DNA from: CBDANW01 sp965197825
GTDB lineage: Bacteria > Acidobacteriota > Vicinamibacteria > Marinacidobacterales > DATDRI01
DNA: 64,000 bases
Reading direction: 5' to 3'
NCBI GenBank assembly: GCA_965197825.1
Contig: CBDANW010000003.1
Location: 558,001-622,000, forward strand
The notes below the pieces were generated by a model, which ran no database searches, was not told the DNA's origin, and saw only the letters and a list, made by a program, of their open reading frames with translations. Shown here one piece after another: positions 45,655 through 54,788 of this stretch. The translations under genes were made by a program, and so were the position numbers. Numbering within the stretch: the first letter of the stretch is position 1; every line of letters starts with the position of its first letter.

Positions 45655-47405
45655 CTTCTTCTCCGAATCGCGACGTTCCAACCCGCTCCAGTGGGGCACG
45701 GCGAGGAGTTACGCTGGGGCGCGTACTCCGTGTCGGCGGCCCCTCAGACCTTTCGAACGCCGGGTTCATACCCCTTGCCGAAACCGAGCCAGTGGATGCC
45801 GGTTGGGGCATCGCTCTCGTCACGCGTCTCGGCTCCTCACTCTACGAAGTGCACTGGACCGCGACCGGCACCGGCGGGCTCGACCTAGCGGTGAGCCTGC
45901 CTCGCGCGGCGGGAAGCACTAGTTTTTATTCGTTCTCTGGCGTCGGCGTCGATGCGGGTGTCCAAGGGAAGGTGGAGATCGATCTGCTCCGAAGCACGGC
46001 GACGCTGTCGCTTTCCATCGATCGCAACGGCGACGGGTTTTTCGAAGAGGTGGTCCAGTCCGCACCCGAAGAGGTCATCCAAAGCTTTGGCCCCGAGCTT
46101 CTCGCGGCCACGGTCGTCGGGCCCGAGACTCTCAGGGGCGCGGACCCCTGGGGTCGCGTGGTTGCCCTGCTTTTCGACCGTGAAGTTAGGGCCGCCGAAG
46201 CCGAGACGCCTTCCCGGTGCTGGTTGCCGATCGGGGCGGGAACACCGGCGGTTCGAGTGGGTGAAAGAAGTTCGAGAGCCCGAGGACACCACGACCTCCT
46301 TCGTCTACGACCTGAGCGATCTCATTGCCACCGGCTTCTTCAAGACCTTCGTCACCGATGCCAAGAACAACAAAGCTTGCCCGGTTCTGCTCGAGACAGT
46401 TCGCCACGTTCTACGATGCCGCTATCGTCGAGGCGTGAGCACGCCGACGACGGAACGTCGCGCGAAACGGAAAGAAGCGGAAAAGGAAAGGAAAGAGAAA
46501 GTGTCATGGCCGTAATGGGGCCAAGGACTACACAGGCGCCAAACGGGAGACGGTGAGCCATGGCGAAGTGAAAGCGGGCGGCCCATACCCCGAGCCTCTG
46601 TGCCAAGGCAAGCTCTATGACACCCAAGCTCCGAGAAAGGATGTGGAGCTGAAAGCTCAGCCCCCGATCCAGGCGACGGTATACGAACGCCAGATGCTGC
46701 GATGCGCAGGTTGCCAGAAGACGTTCACCGCGCCGCTTCCGCCTCAGGCTGGAGCAAGCAAGTACCATCCGAGTGTGGATGCGGTCGTTTCGGTATTGCG
46801 CTACGCCATGGGCATGCCTCATCACCGCCTGGCGCAGTGGCAGAAGTGGGCGGGGGCCTCCACGCAGTTCGAACGCGCCGAAGCAATGGCCAACGCCGTG
46901 TTGCCGGTTTTTCGCCACATGGAAACACTCGCCGCGAACCGGCCTCTGGTTCACAGTGACGACACCGGAGTTCGGATTCTCACATTGATGGCGGAGAACG
47001 AGACTTTAGCTCAAGGCGAGCGAACGGGCACCTTCACCACGGGCATTGTTGCCCGTGGCTTGGACAAAACGCTTGCTCCGATCGTTCTGTACGCGAGCGG
47101 ACGACGTCATGCGGGCGAGAACATGGACCAGCTGTTGAATCAGCGCACGGTCCAGGCAAGCAAGGTCATCCATATGGCCGACGCCTCTTCGATGGCGCCG
47201 CGTTCACCGCTGCGGATCACTGCCAAGTGTATGGTGCATGCACGCCGCTACTTCATCGAAGCCGAGCCCGCCTTTCCTGAGCACTGTGACCGGGTGCTCG
47301 AGGACATCGCAGCCATCTACCGCAACGACGACGACACACGCGGCATGGACCCCGATGAGCGACTTGCCTATCACCAACAACACAGCCGGCCGATAATGGA
47401 TGCGC

Positions 47406-47413
47406 TCTATAAG
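47406..47413. repeat. Target-site duplication, left (IS256 copy E1)
   Basis: TCTATAAG, repeated exactly at 48778-48785. Confidence 0.93.
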
Positions 47414-48777
47414 GAGCTACCCTCAGAAGGTGTGGAAATAAAGTAAAGGCGGAGTAACCTTCCGCGTCACGAAACACGGCGTGAAGGGGCCAACGGAAGG
47501 AGACACCGCCATGAAGGAAAAGACCACAGGACGACGGAGCTCGTCAAGGGTGGCTTGGGAGTCGCTGGAGAAGTGGGCGAGGCTTGAGATCCAGGATTGG
47601 GTGCAGGAGCTGATGGTAGCCGAAGTCACGGAGCTTCTCGGGCGTGAGAAATCGGAGAGACGGAAGCCCGTGGACACAACGGCGGGCTATCGAAATGGAT
47701 ACGGTAAGCCTCGGAAGCTGACGATGAGCGTGGGCACAGTGACGGTTCGCCGGCCGAGAGTACGGGACGTGGAGGAGAGGTTCGAAAGTCGAGTGCTTCC
47801 GCTGTTCAAGCGTCGGAGCGAAACGGTGAGCGAGTTGATTCCGGAGCTGTACCTGCATGGACTAGCTCACGGAGATTTCGATCTGTCGCTCCGCGGGCTT
47901 CTAGGGGAGGACGCTCCACTTTCTCCCAGCACGGTGTCGCGGCTGAAACAGAAATGGCAGGGAGAGTACGAGCAGTGGCTAGCTCGCCCACTGGAAGAAC
48001 TCGAGCTCGTGTACCTGTGGGTAGATGGCGTGTACGTGAAGGCCGGCCTTGAGAAGGACAAGGCGGCGGTGCTAGTTGCGGTTGGTGGCCTGTCCGACGG
48101 GACGAAAATCGTCCTGACGCTGGAGGCCGGGCATCGAGAATCCTAAGCGTCATGGTCGTCGCTGCTACGGAGACTGAAGAAGCGCGGTCTGAGATGTCCC
48201 CGTTTGGTGATCGGTGACGGGCATCTGGGCCGCGACCCGAAACGTATTTCCAGAAGCTGAGGAACAGCGGTGCTGGAACCACCGAATCCTCAACGTACTG
48301 GACCGGATTCCGAAAAGGGACCAGGCGCAGGCCAAGCCGCTGTTGACGGCGATCCCCTACGCCACCAGCCTGCAGGAGTGCGAGACGAAGAAGGCCAAGT
48401 TCCAGGATTGGTGCTTGCGCAAGGGTCTTCCGGGGGCCGCGCACGTGCTCGACGAGGACTGGGAGCGGATGGTCAGCTTTTATTCCTTTCCCAAGCCTCA
48501 CTGGCAACACCTTCGCACGAGCAACGTCGTGGAGTCACCGTTCGCTGCACTGAGATTGAGAACGGATGCGGCCAAAAGGTTCAAGAAAGTCGAGTCCGCC
48601 ACTGCGACAATCTTCAAACTGCTTCTGGTTGCGGAGAAGAATTTTCGCCGGCTCAACGCACCGGAGCTGATGCGAGAGGTTCACCTGGGCGTTCGATTTG
48701 AAGATGGAGACAGGGTAACGGAGTCGTCGAAGGTTGCTGCTGCCTGAACTTTTTTACACACCTATTGACAAGAGCTC
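47414..48777 (+). mobile_element. IS256-family insertion sequence, type E, copy E1 (defective)
   Basis: 1364 bp with imperfect inverted repeats GAGCTACCCTCAGAAGGTGTG and (complement) GAGCTCTTGTCAATAGGTGTG and a perfect 8-bp duplication. Nested in the IS66 fragment. It is 8 bp shorter than copy E2 because of a deletion in the transposase gene. Confidence 0.95.
47511..48747 (+). pseudogene. IS256-family transposase, copy E1, nonsense codon plus 8-bp deletion
   Basis: ATG 47511 follows GGAAGGAG. Compared with intact E2, GAA is TAA at 48144-48146 (after GHRES), and 8 bp are missing near 48220, in the codons for GDGHLGIW around the second catalytic Asp. The rest is nearly identical. Inactive. Confidence 0.94.
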
Positions 48778-49028
48778 TCTATAAGTGGATCGAAGAGCAG
48801 TTCCGCGAGCGTGTGGTTGAGCCCAACAGCCGCCTCGGCAAAGCTTTTTCCTACGTCAAGAATCACTGGCAAGGGCTAACCCGGTTCCTCGAAGTGCCGG
48901 GTGTGCCCCTCGACAACAACGTTAGCGAACAGGAGCTGAAGCCCTCACAACGGCATCGTAAGAACTCACTGTTTTTCAGGACACAGGCTGGCGCCGATGT
49001 CGGCGACGTGCTCCTGAGCATGATCCGG

Positions 49029-49200
49029 ACCCGCTTGAGTCAATGGGATTGCACACTAGAACCTGTTCCCAGTGAAAGCGAGCCATTGAGCTTCGCGGTT
49101 CGCATGGGTCTTCGTTATGTCAAAGGCCTAGGCGAAGGCGATTGGAAGGCGATCGAAGCCGCCCGCGGCAGTGAAGCGAGAACTCTTCTTCCTTTTCGGC
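49029..49200 (+). pseudogene. Internal scrap of an error-prone DNA polymerase III alpha subunit (DnaE2-like)
   Basis: A run of about 55 residues, SQWDCTLEPVPSESEPLSFA followed by VRMGLRYVKGLGEGDWKAIE and AARG, resembles the finger/thumb region of DnaE2/ImuC polymerases (WDCTLE, LRLGLRYVKGL). It is in frame with the end of the IS66 fragment and has no start or end of its own. Most of the polymerase gene is not in the window. Confidence 0.68.
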
Positions 49201-49280
49201 CTTCGTCGGCTGGTAGGTCGAGCGCACTAGCTCCACTGTTTTCGGCTTCCTGTGCTTTGGAGAATTATTTCTAGATCGTC

Positions 49281-49843
49281 TCATCGCCCACTTCCGTAAT
49301 AACCTTTAACTTGTTCCAAGTAAGAAGGAACATCAATCGTGGCATATTTGAGGAATCCGCTCTTATTCCACGTTGCATTAGCGGAGTTAGATGCGTATTC
49401 CCTGAAAATTTCCGTTTGAGTCTTGGCAACCCATTCCAGAGACACTTGATAGGTGATACCATTCTTTTTCGTCAGAACATACGCATCATCAGTCATGGTG
49501 TAGTCGCCGCACTGGAGATAATTGATATGTCCTGCCTTCCCTTTTCTCACTATGTGAATGCCCTCACCTGAGATCACGTTGATCTTCCGGTCGGCATTCT
49601 TAGGATGTTGGCAGCGGTGGATCATAATTGTTGTGTTGAGATCGGTACTTCCTGTCAACAGACGGTATCGTTTATCGCCTTCATTGAAGAGCAGCGAGTA
49701 CAAATATTCCTCGGTAAGACCTGAGTTCCCACCTGAAATCTCAAACATCTCCGACACGGGGCAATTCTTTACCTGATACCGCTCATACTCATACAGGGTG
49801 ACGTCTTCGTCACGCTTCCAGGTTCGCAAATAGTACTCTGGCG
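49281..49843 (-). pseudogene. C-terminal part of a DNA methyltransferase / specificity protein (broken)
   Basis: About 185 residues: EYYLRTWKRDEDVTLYEYER, EMFEISGGNSGLTEEYLYSL, GHINYLQCGDYTMTDDAYVL, ending KGYYGSGR. The FEISGGNSGLTEE and GDYTMTDDAYVL-type segments suit a type I or IIG target-recognition domain. Base composition is much more AT-rich than the neighbours. It faces the methylase fragment at 51244 across IS D2, but without target duplication, so part of the original gene was probably lost. Confidence 0.65.
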
Positions 49844-51243
49844 GTCAAGTCTTAATTTTCCTGTCAAATCTCCGTACGGTTCCCCGCGCTCGGTTAAGCT
49901 GCTGATTCCTCCGACGTGCCTTGCGGGAGAAGCTCGTTGCGAAGCTCCTCGACTTTCCTAGCGGCGAAGACATCCATCCTCACGCCGCGCCATTTGTTTG
50001 CGACGGCCAAGAGCACAGCGAACGAGAGTTTCATCGCGGCCTCCTCGGTGAAGAAGTGAGGAATGACCTTTGTGCGACGTTTGTGCTCTCCGAACGTGCG
50101 CTCAAGTAGATTCGACGTGCGAAGCCTTTTGTGATGCGCCGCAGGAAGGCGTAGCGCCTGAAGACACGCTTCGAGGGTCTCTTCCATGCACTTCATCGCG
50201 CTCGGGAATCGTTGACGGTACCGAGCGATCACCTCCCGACCCTTCTTCAGCCCTTGCTCGTAGCTGTTCGCATGGAACGACTCAAGGATGGCCGCCTTGA
50301 GTTCGTCGCGCACTTCCTTCGGAGCCTTGCCCAGGATGTTCTCGAGGCGGTGCTTCTGGCAACGTTGCTTGAGGCTTCGAGGGAAGACCTCTGCGATCGC
50401 TTTGAGCACTCCAGGATTCCCGTCCGTCACGATGAGCAACGGCTCCCTCATTCCTCGGGCCACCATCTCCTGCAAGAACCCCTTCCAGTTCTCGTAGGAT
50501 TCTCGGTTGCCGACACCGATATGAAGAAGAACTCGCGTCCCATCAGCGCGATAGCCGGTCGCAACGAGGATGGGCTCTTTCCTCTCCGCTCCTTGGTGGT
50601 AGCGCAGGTACGTGCCGTCGAGCTCGAGATACAACAGCTTCTCGTTCGAGAGATCCCGTTTTCGAAACGCCTCGAAATCCTCCGACAGACACCGTGTGAC
50701 CCGGCTCACCACCGACTTCGAGACACCCGTGCCGCTCAGCACGTCCGCGAACGTCGCCTCAATGTCACGCGTCGACATCCCGTGGACGTACATCCGCGCG
50801 ATCAGTTCATCGAGTTTCTCGGTCCGGCTCACGTAGGCGTCGAGAATCTTTGACTGAAACACCTTCTCTGTTTCTCGTACCCGCGGCACTTGCACCGTTA
50901 CCGCTCCCTCGCCCGTGAGGACCCGATGCGACTCATACCCGTTGCGTCGTCCCTTCTCCTTCGTCGTTGCCGGAGCGTTCTCATAGTAGTTTCGACCCAA
51001 CGCCTCCGTCACCTCGCGCTCCAACGCATATTGAAGCATCATCTGAGCTCCCGACCGGACGATCTCCGAGAGATTCATCTCCCCAAATACCAGTTGTTCC
51101 TCGAACTGCTTGAGTAATCGCTGACTCGGTAGTACCTTTCCCATGATGTATGGTTCTCCTTTTCTGTCCCCATGACGGGGACGGGTTTTGAGCTTGGGGA
51201 ACCATACATCGTTTTTCTTTGACAGGAATCTTAAGACATCACC
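49844..51243 (-). mobile_element. IS256-family insertion sequence, type D, copy D2
   Basis: 1400 bp, same inverted repeats as D1, nearly identical sequence. Flanks differ (ACTCTGGC on the left, CTTGTCAG on the right), so no target duplication. It separates two pieces of a restriction-modification gene. Confidence 0.95.
49894..51144 (-). CDS. IS256-family transposase, copy D2
   Basis: 416 residues from ATG 51144, same protein as D1 with both Asp (LELDGTYLRY, IVTDGNPG) and Glu (LLERTFGEHK). The frame is open further upstream into the methylase fragment, giving a chance 666-residue chimera; the IS start codon with its own ribosome site is the real start. Confidence 0.95.
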   Translation of the reverse strand: MGKVLPSQRLLKQFEEQLVFGEMNLSEIVRSGAQMMLQYALEREVTEALGRNYYENAPATTKEKGRRNGYESHRVLTGEGAVTVQVPRVRETEKVFQSKILDAYVSRTEKLDELIARMYVHGMSTRDIEATFADVLSGTGVSKSVVSRVTRCLSEDFEAFRKRDLSNEKLLYLELDGTYLRYHQGAERKEPILVATGYRADGTRVLLHIGVGNRESYENWKGFLQEMVARGMREPLLIVTDGNPGVLKAIAEVFPRSLKQRCQKHRLENILGKAPKEVRDELKAAILESFHANSYEQGLKKGREVIARYRQRFPSAMKCMEETLEACLQALRLPAAHHKRLRTSNLLERTFGEHKRRTKVIPHFFTEEAAMKLSFAVLLAVANKWRGVRMDVFAARKVEELRNELLPQGTSEESAA

Positions 51244-51855
51244 CTTGTCAGAACGAACCCTATCAATTGGAATATGACAGCCCTTTCTCCTTGTAACCGT
51301 AATGCCCTTCTCATCTATCCATTCTGTCCCATCTGATTCAGAATCATCGAACTTGAGCCATCTTTCTTCTAGGATTCCTGGCATCTCTTCGCCGTCGGTT
51401 GTCACCCAACCAGAGATTTCATCGTGTATCCACCCATTGCGATTGTTTCTGAGCTTGGTCGGAAAACGCTTATCGGAATTTGCCAGTCCATCATTGTCAA
51501 TGATGTACATCCAAATAGGCTGTTTCTGTTGACGTGTTGCTTTCTCGCTACGCTTAGTAAAGAAAAAAGCATAGGTCTTTTCCTTCGTATATGGTGCGAA
51601 GGCAAATTTTGGAAGCGAGAGAATCGCCGTTATGTCGCAGGTTTCTAGAAGTTCTTTGCGAAATAGCCTATATGATGGATTTTCCAACACACCATCTGGC
51701 TGTATCACGCACGCACGGCCACCGATCTTGAGCAGTTCCCTGATTCTGCAAAGGAACGCAATCTCAGTTCTGCAAGTCGATACAGCCGAGGTGTTTGCCT
51801 TGATCGTGCCTGCACCATATGGTGGATTAGTTATCACGTAAATCGAATGTTTCAA
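51244..51855 (-). pseudogene. N6-adenine DNA methylase fragment (HsdM-like)
   Basis: About 200 residues: IYVITNPPYGAGTIK with the NPPY catalytic motif, ACVIQPDGVLENPSYRLFRK, LETCDITAILSLPKFAFAPY, TKEKTYAFFFTKR, PIWMYIIDNDG. This is the second half of an N-6 DNA methylase of type I/IIG. The SAM-binding N-terminal half is absent; the sequence runs directly into the malonyl-CoA decarboxylase scrap near 51855. AT-rich, so probably acquired DNA. Confidence 0.83.
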
Positions 51856-51865
51856 TCGAAAACGG

Positions 51866-52449
51866 GTGCTTCTTGGGTTGCAGGGCATTCGCATCTTTCA
51901 TATTTTGGGATTGCGGAAGCTGCTGATCTTTCAGGTGGTGGATGCCATCAAGAAGAACCGACCTCAGATCCAGACCTTCGCCACGCTGAGCCCGGTGACG
52001 GGTTTTTGGGGTCGCTACCTGCAACCCATCCTTCAGGGGGAGGACGGGATGTCGTGGAGCACTTCTCCCAGAGCGCGCGGCGCCACATTCTCGGAAGGGG
52101 AGCGAAAACCGATTCCGACTTCGCCAGCGCTCTGCTCGAGATCCTGTCCTCGCCGGGTTGGATCGAAGACCCGATCTTCTTCCGGGAAGTGCACAGGCCG
52201 TTGACTCAGATCGCGTACTTTTATTTGACCGAGGAGAGGAGCACTTCCGGAAAGCTCATCAATCCCGTGGCCTCGTTCCACATAGGAAACGGGGCGCGGC
52301 TCCATTCGAAAAACGTTCACTTCGCCGCAAACCGCACCGAGCGTGGTCTCAAGGACTCATGCGGCATCATGGTGAGCTACGTCTACTCCAGTACCTGGCT
52401 CCATCAGCTCAGGCGCTCGGCGCGCGCCATACTACCGTGGGAGGTGTGA
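51866..52449 (+). pseudogene. Malonyl-CoA decarboxylase, C-terminal scrap with frameshift
   Basis: First frame: VVDAIKKNRPQIQTFATLSP and VTGFWGRYLQPIL, the conserved TLSP region of the enzyme. After a shift near the G-run at about 52036 the other frame goes on: EHFSQSARRHILGRG, EDPIFFREVHRPLTQIAYFYL, INPVASFHIGNGARLHSKNV (catalytic-region His) and SCGIMVSYVYS, ending at 52449. Everything upstream of the TLSP region is gone, replaced by methylase DNA. Confidence 0.85.
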
Positions 52450-52455
52450 CGCTCC

Positions 52456-53811
52456 TTATTCCATGTGTAACCATCCCTTGCTACCATCTCGCGTTTTCAC
52501 GAATAGGTAGTCGCCGAAACGTCCGAGGACGGGAATGGCGTCCCCGGGAGCGACGTGATCGCGAACGGGAGCCTGGGGAGCCGCGTCGACCAACACCGCG
52601 CGCTCCTCGCTGATCTCATCCAGCCGGATCGGTTCGGCCGCGGACTCCAAGAAGCGGCCCTCGGCGAAACCGATCGTGCCCTCGGGTGCGCCCACGCGAT
52701 AGAGGTTTGCGGTTCCTCCCAATACTTTGAGGGGGGCGTGGCGCTCGAACGTGGTCACGACCTCACCTCTATTGTCGGGAGTGAGACGCAATGTGATGCG
52801 ATCGTTTAGCGCGCGTGCCCAGCCTCCCAAAAGATCCAGATCCACCGTCGCCCTGCGCGCCTCTCCCTCCGCTTCGTGAATGAACGGAAAAGGATCGATC
52901 GGGCCCCGGCGGCGCGCGTAGATGCCGAAGTGGAGGTGGGGTGGCGTGGTGCGGGCGTTTCCTGAGTTTCCAACCGTGCCGATGACGTCTCCCGGATCCA
53001 CCCAGGCTCCTTCCACGACTTCTTGAGTCTGAAGGTGCGCGAAGTACAGATTCAACGATCGTTCCTCATCGCGTAGCCACACCACGCGCCCGCCCAGACT
53101 GCGCTCGTTTACGCGACGCACCCAGGCGCGCGAGGGAGCACGCACGGGCGTATGGCGCGGGGCGAAGATGTCCACGCCGTGATGGGATCGTCGTCCTCCG
53201 TCGCGGTCAGCCCCGAAGCCGCTCCAAATGGATTGCACGGACTGCCCGTCCACCGGAAACTCGAGCGAGGCCACGTTACGAATGTTGACCGTTAGCCGGC
53301 CTCCCCTAAGGAGCTCGGGCTGGATCCGCAGCAGGTAATCCCCGTCCTGGCGTGGCTCGAAGGCGAGTCGCAACTCCTCATCAGAGCCTGTCGCAACGTG
53401 CACCGGGCCGCTTTCTTCCTCGTCGCTCACGCGAAAGAGATCCATGAACAAGCGCATGGACTGAACCGCCTGGATCGAGACAGCTACCTCGGTTCTCTGC
53501 CCCCTTAGCGCGTGGAACCGATACCCTGCCGCGAACGGCTCGGCCGGATCCACGTAAAGGCTTTCCTCGTACGGGGTCGATATGGAGAAGGCCTGGTGGA
53601 GCGCCCGGTGGTTGGCCGCCAGCCAGTCTCGCCCCAACGCCGTACCCACGAGCTGCGCTCGCTGTAGGGAAAAAAGATAGGCTTCGTGGGCGTTGGTCGG
53701 GCGGTAGGGCTCCGGGACGATCTCTTGGTCCTTGCAGGACGCAAGGAGCAGCAGAAGAAGCCACGGCCCGAGCCGAAGACTCGGTCGGCCGGAAAACGAC
53801 GCTCTGCTCAC
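52456..53811 (-). CDS. M23-family metallopeptidase lipoprotein with SH3-type tail
   Basis: About 451 residues from the GTG at 53811, which has AGGAG eight bases upstream. Signal peptide ending LLLLLLASC (lipobox). A middle beta-rich region (about 70-210), then the LytM/M23 domain with SHHGVDIFAPRHTPVRA (HxxxD zinc ligands) and PPHLHFGIYA (HxH). The C-terminal 150 residues contain an SH3-like segment (LLGGTANLYRV, GRFGDYLFVKTRDGSKGWLH). It should cut peptidoglycan cross-links in the periplasm or act as a scaffold. Intact; convergent with the decarboxylase scrap. Confidence 0.9.
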   Translation of the reverse strand: MSRASFSGRPSLRLGPWLLLLLLASCKDQEIVPEPYRPTNAHEAYLFSLQRAQLVGTALGRDWLAANHRALHQAFSISTPYEESLYVDPAEPFAAGYRFHALRGQRTEVAVSIQAVQSMRLFMDLFRVSDEEESGPVHVATGSDEELRLAFEPRQDGDYLLRIQPELLRGGRLTVNIRNVASLEFPVDGQSVQSIWSGFGADRDGGRRSHHGVDIFAPRHTPVRAPSRAWVRRVNERSLGGRVVWLRDEERSLNLYFAHLQTQEVVEGAWVDPGDVIGTVGNSGNARTTPPHLHFGIYARRRGPIDPFPFIHEAEGEARRATVDLDLLGGWARALNDRITLRLTPDNRGEVVTTFERHAPLKVLGGTANLYRVGAPEGTIGFAEGRFLESAAEPIRLDEISEERAVLVDAAPQAPVRDHVAPGDAIPVLGRFGDYLFVKTRDGSKGWLHME

Positions 53812-53820
53812 AGTCGGCAC

Positions 53821-54046
53821 TCCTGTCTCATCGGTCCCCTTGGCTATTTTAGCTACTCCTAGCCGGTTGTGAAGCCTCTTCTCTTGGAATCGGGGTAGGT
53901 GGTGGGCCAGCGTCCAGTCTGGCGTTCTTCTTGCTTAGCAATCCACCAAATCGCGGATCTCAGCAGTTTGGACGCGCCTGACGCAGAGCAGAGTGGGGTT
54001 TGTCGTCCATTGTGTAGGATTTCGGCTACGGAAAGGGAATCCGATA
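53821..54046. other. Divergent spacer
   Basis: Region between the M23 peptidase and the zinc-ribbon membrane protein gene. I see no gene; GGAAAGGGA at its right edge is the ribosome site of the downstream gene. Confidence 0.45.
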
Positions 54047-54788
54047 ATGAGTGAGATGGACCATTCACGAGAGCCTCACTTGGACCAGAAGGCTCAAGCG
54101 GGGGAGCTCGCCTGCGCGTCTTGCCAGGGCGAGATCTACGACGCCTATTTCGAAGTCAACGGCGAGGCCAGCTGTCAGAAGTGCCGTTACACGGTCGAGG
54201 ACCAGCGAGTCAATGGTTCGGGAGCCGGCCGTTTCTTCCGTGCTTCGCTAGCAGGTAGTGTGGCCGCGGTCCTGGGCGCGGGCGTCTACTACGCGGTGTT
54301 GGCACTGACGGAGTACGAGTTCGCGCTCGTCTCCATTTTGGTCGGGCTGATGGTGGGCTTTGCGGTGAACTGGGGCTCCGGGCATCGAGGAGGTTGGCTG
54401 TACCAAACCCTTGCCGTAGGGCTCACCTATATGGCCATCGTCAGCACCTATGTTCCCTTCATTCTGGATGGGTGGGAGGACGAAATCGCTGCCGAAGGCA
54501 TCTCGATCGAAGAGGGTGACGGCATCACCGCCCCCGCATCGGAAGCCGCGGTGGTCCAGACGGAGCCAGTTCAGTTGTCGGTTGGCGAGGTCTTCGTGGG
54601 GGTCGCCGCGTTCGTTCTGCTGGTGGCAGCCATACCGTTTTTCGCCGGCGTCGAGAATATTCTGGGTCTTCTCATTATTGGATTCGGTTCTCTTCGAAGC
54701 ATGGAGACTGAACCGGTACCAACCTCTGACTATCGAGGGGCCCTTTCAGGTGGGGCAGCCTCACAACAGCGAAGACGGACCGTCCTAG
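54047..54788 (+). pseudogene. Zinc-ribbon membrane protein, frameshifted near C-terminus
   Basis: ATG 54047 after GGAAAGGGA. N-terminal zinc ribbon CASCQGEIYDAY ... CQKC, then hydrophobic helices (SVAAVLGAGVYYAVLALTEY, VSILVGLMVGFAVNW, YQTLAVGLTYMAIVSTYVPF, VFVGVAAFVLLVAAIPFFAG). After GLLIIGFG one extra T at about 54688 shifts the frame. The correct end LFEAWRLNRYQPLTIEGPFQ ... GPS, with stop at 54786-54788, is in the next frame and directly touches the speA stop. Function unknown. As written the protein has a different, longer tail to 54859. Confidence 0.8.

Larger units (their letters stand above)
43331..45712 (+). mobile_element. IS66-family insertion sequence, complete
   Basis: 2382 bp. 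The inverted repeats begin GTAACTCCTCGCCGTG at both ends (the GTAA start is usual for IS66), with a perfect 8-bp duplication. Contains tnpA, tnpB and tnpC in order, all intact. It inserted into the surface-protein gene. Confidence 0.96.
42582..46438 (+). pseudogene. Large extracellular protein, 5'-truncated, frameshifted and split by IS66
   Basis: Readable pieces join in order. VTVTNISQAIANLVSVTLN (Ig/DUF11-like) leads to GERGIPLSPDTIVLPSTVDV after a shift near 42836. FEQVVRETSAGR and FLNALGESIAAPSTI are separated by a shift near 43167. DVRDALGR is split by the IS66 element and resumes as VLRVGGPSDLSNAGF, through SLSIDRNGDGFFEE. At least two shifts near 46200-46390 separate EWVKEVREPEDTTTSFVYDL from the natural end FYDAAIVEA at 46438. 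The N-terminus is missing beyond 42582. Probably a big secreted or surface protein; precise family not identified. Confidence 0.75.
46440..49027 (+). mobile_element. IS66-type fragment (second element), split by IS256 copy E1
   Basis: Begins just after the end of the surface-protein gene and carries only a tnpC-like gene lacking its N-terminal third. tnpA, tnpB and the left end are absent, and no right inverted repeat is recognised. The tnpC sequence differs clearly from the complete IS66. Limits are approximate. Confidence 0.75.
46480..49027 (+). pseudogene. IS66 TnpC-like transposase, 5'-truncated and interrupted
   Basis: Readable from about CHGRNGAKDYTGAKRETVSH through a zinc-ribbon (RCAGCQKTF), HHRLAQWQKW, VHSDDTGVRIL (catalytic Asp) and GRRHAGENMDQLL to RPIMDALYK at 47413. 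It resumes after E1 as WIEEQFRERVVEPNSRLGKA, VPLDNNVSEQELKPSQRHRK (catalytic Glu) and GDVLLSMIRT. Joining across the 8-bp duplication restores MDALYKWIEEQF. N-terminus and expected C-terminal end are missing. Confidence 0.87.

Noticed and set aside
49894..51894. 666-residue methylase-transposase fusion protein
   Set aside because: The frame is open by chance across the IS256 D2 end. The transposase has its own start codon and ribosome site, and the methylase part is a truncated gene.
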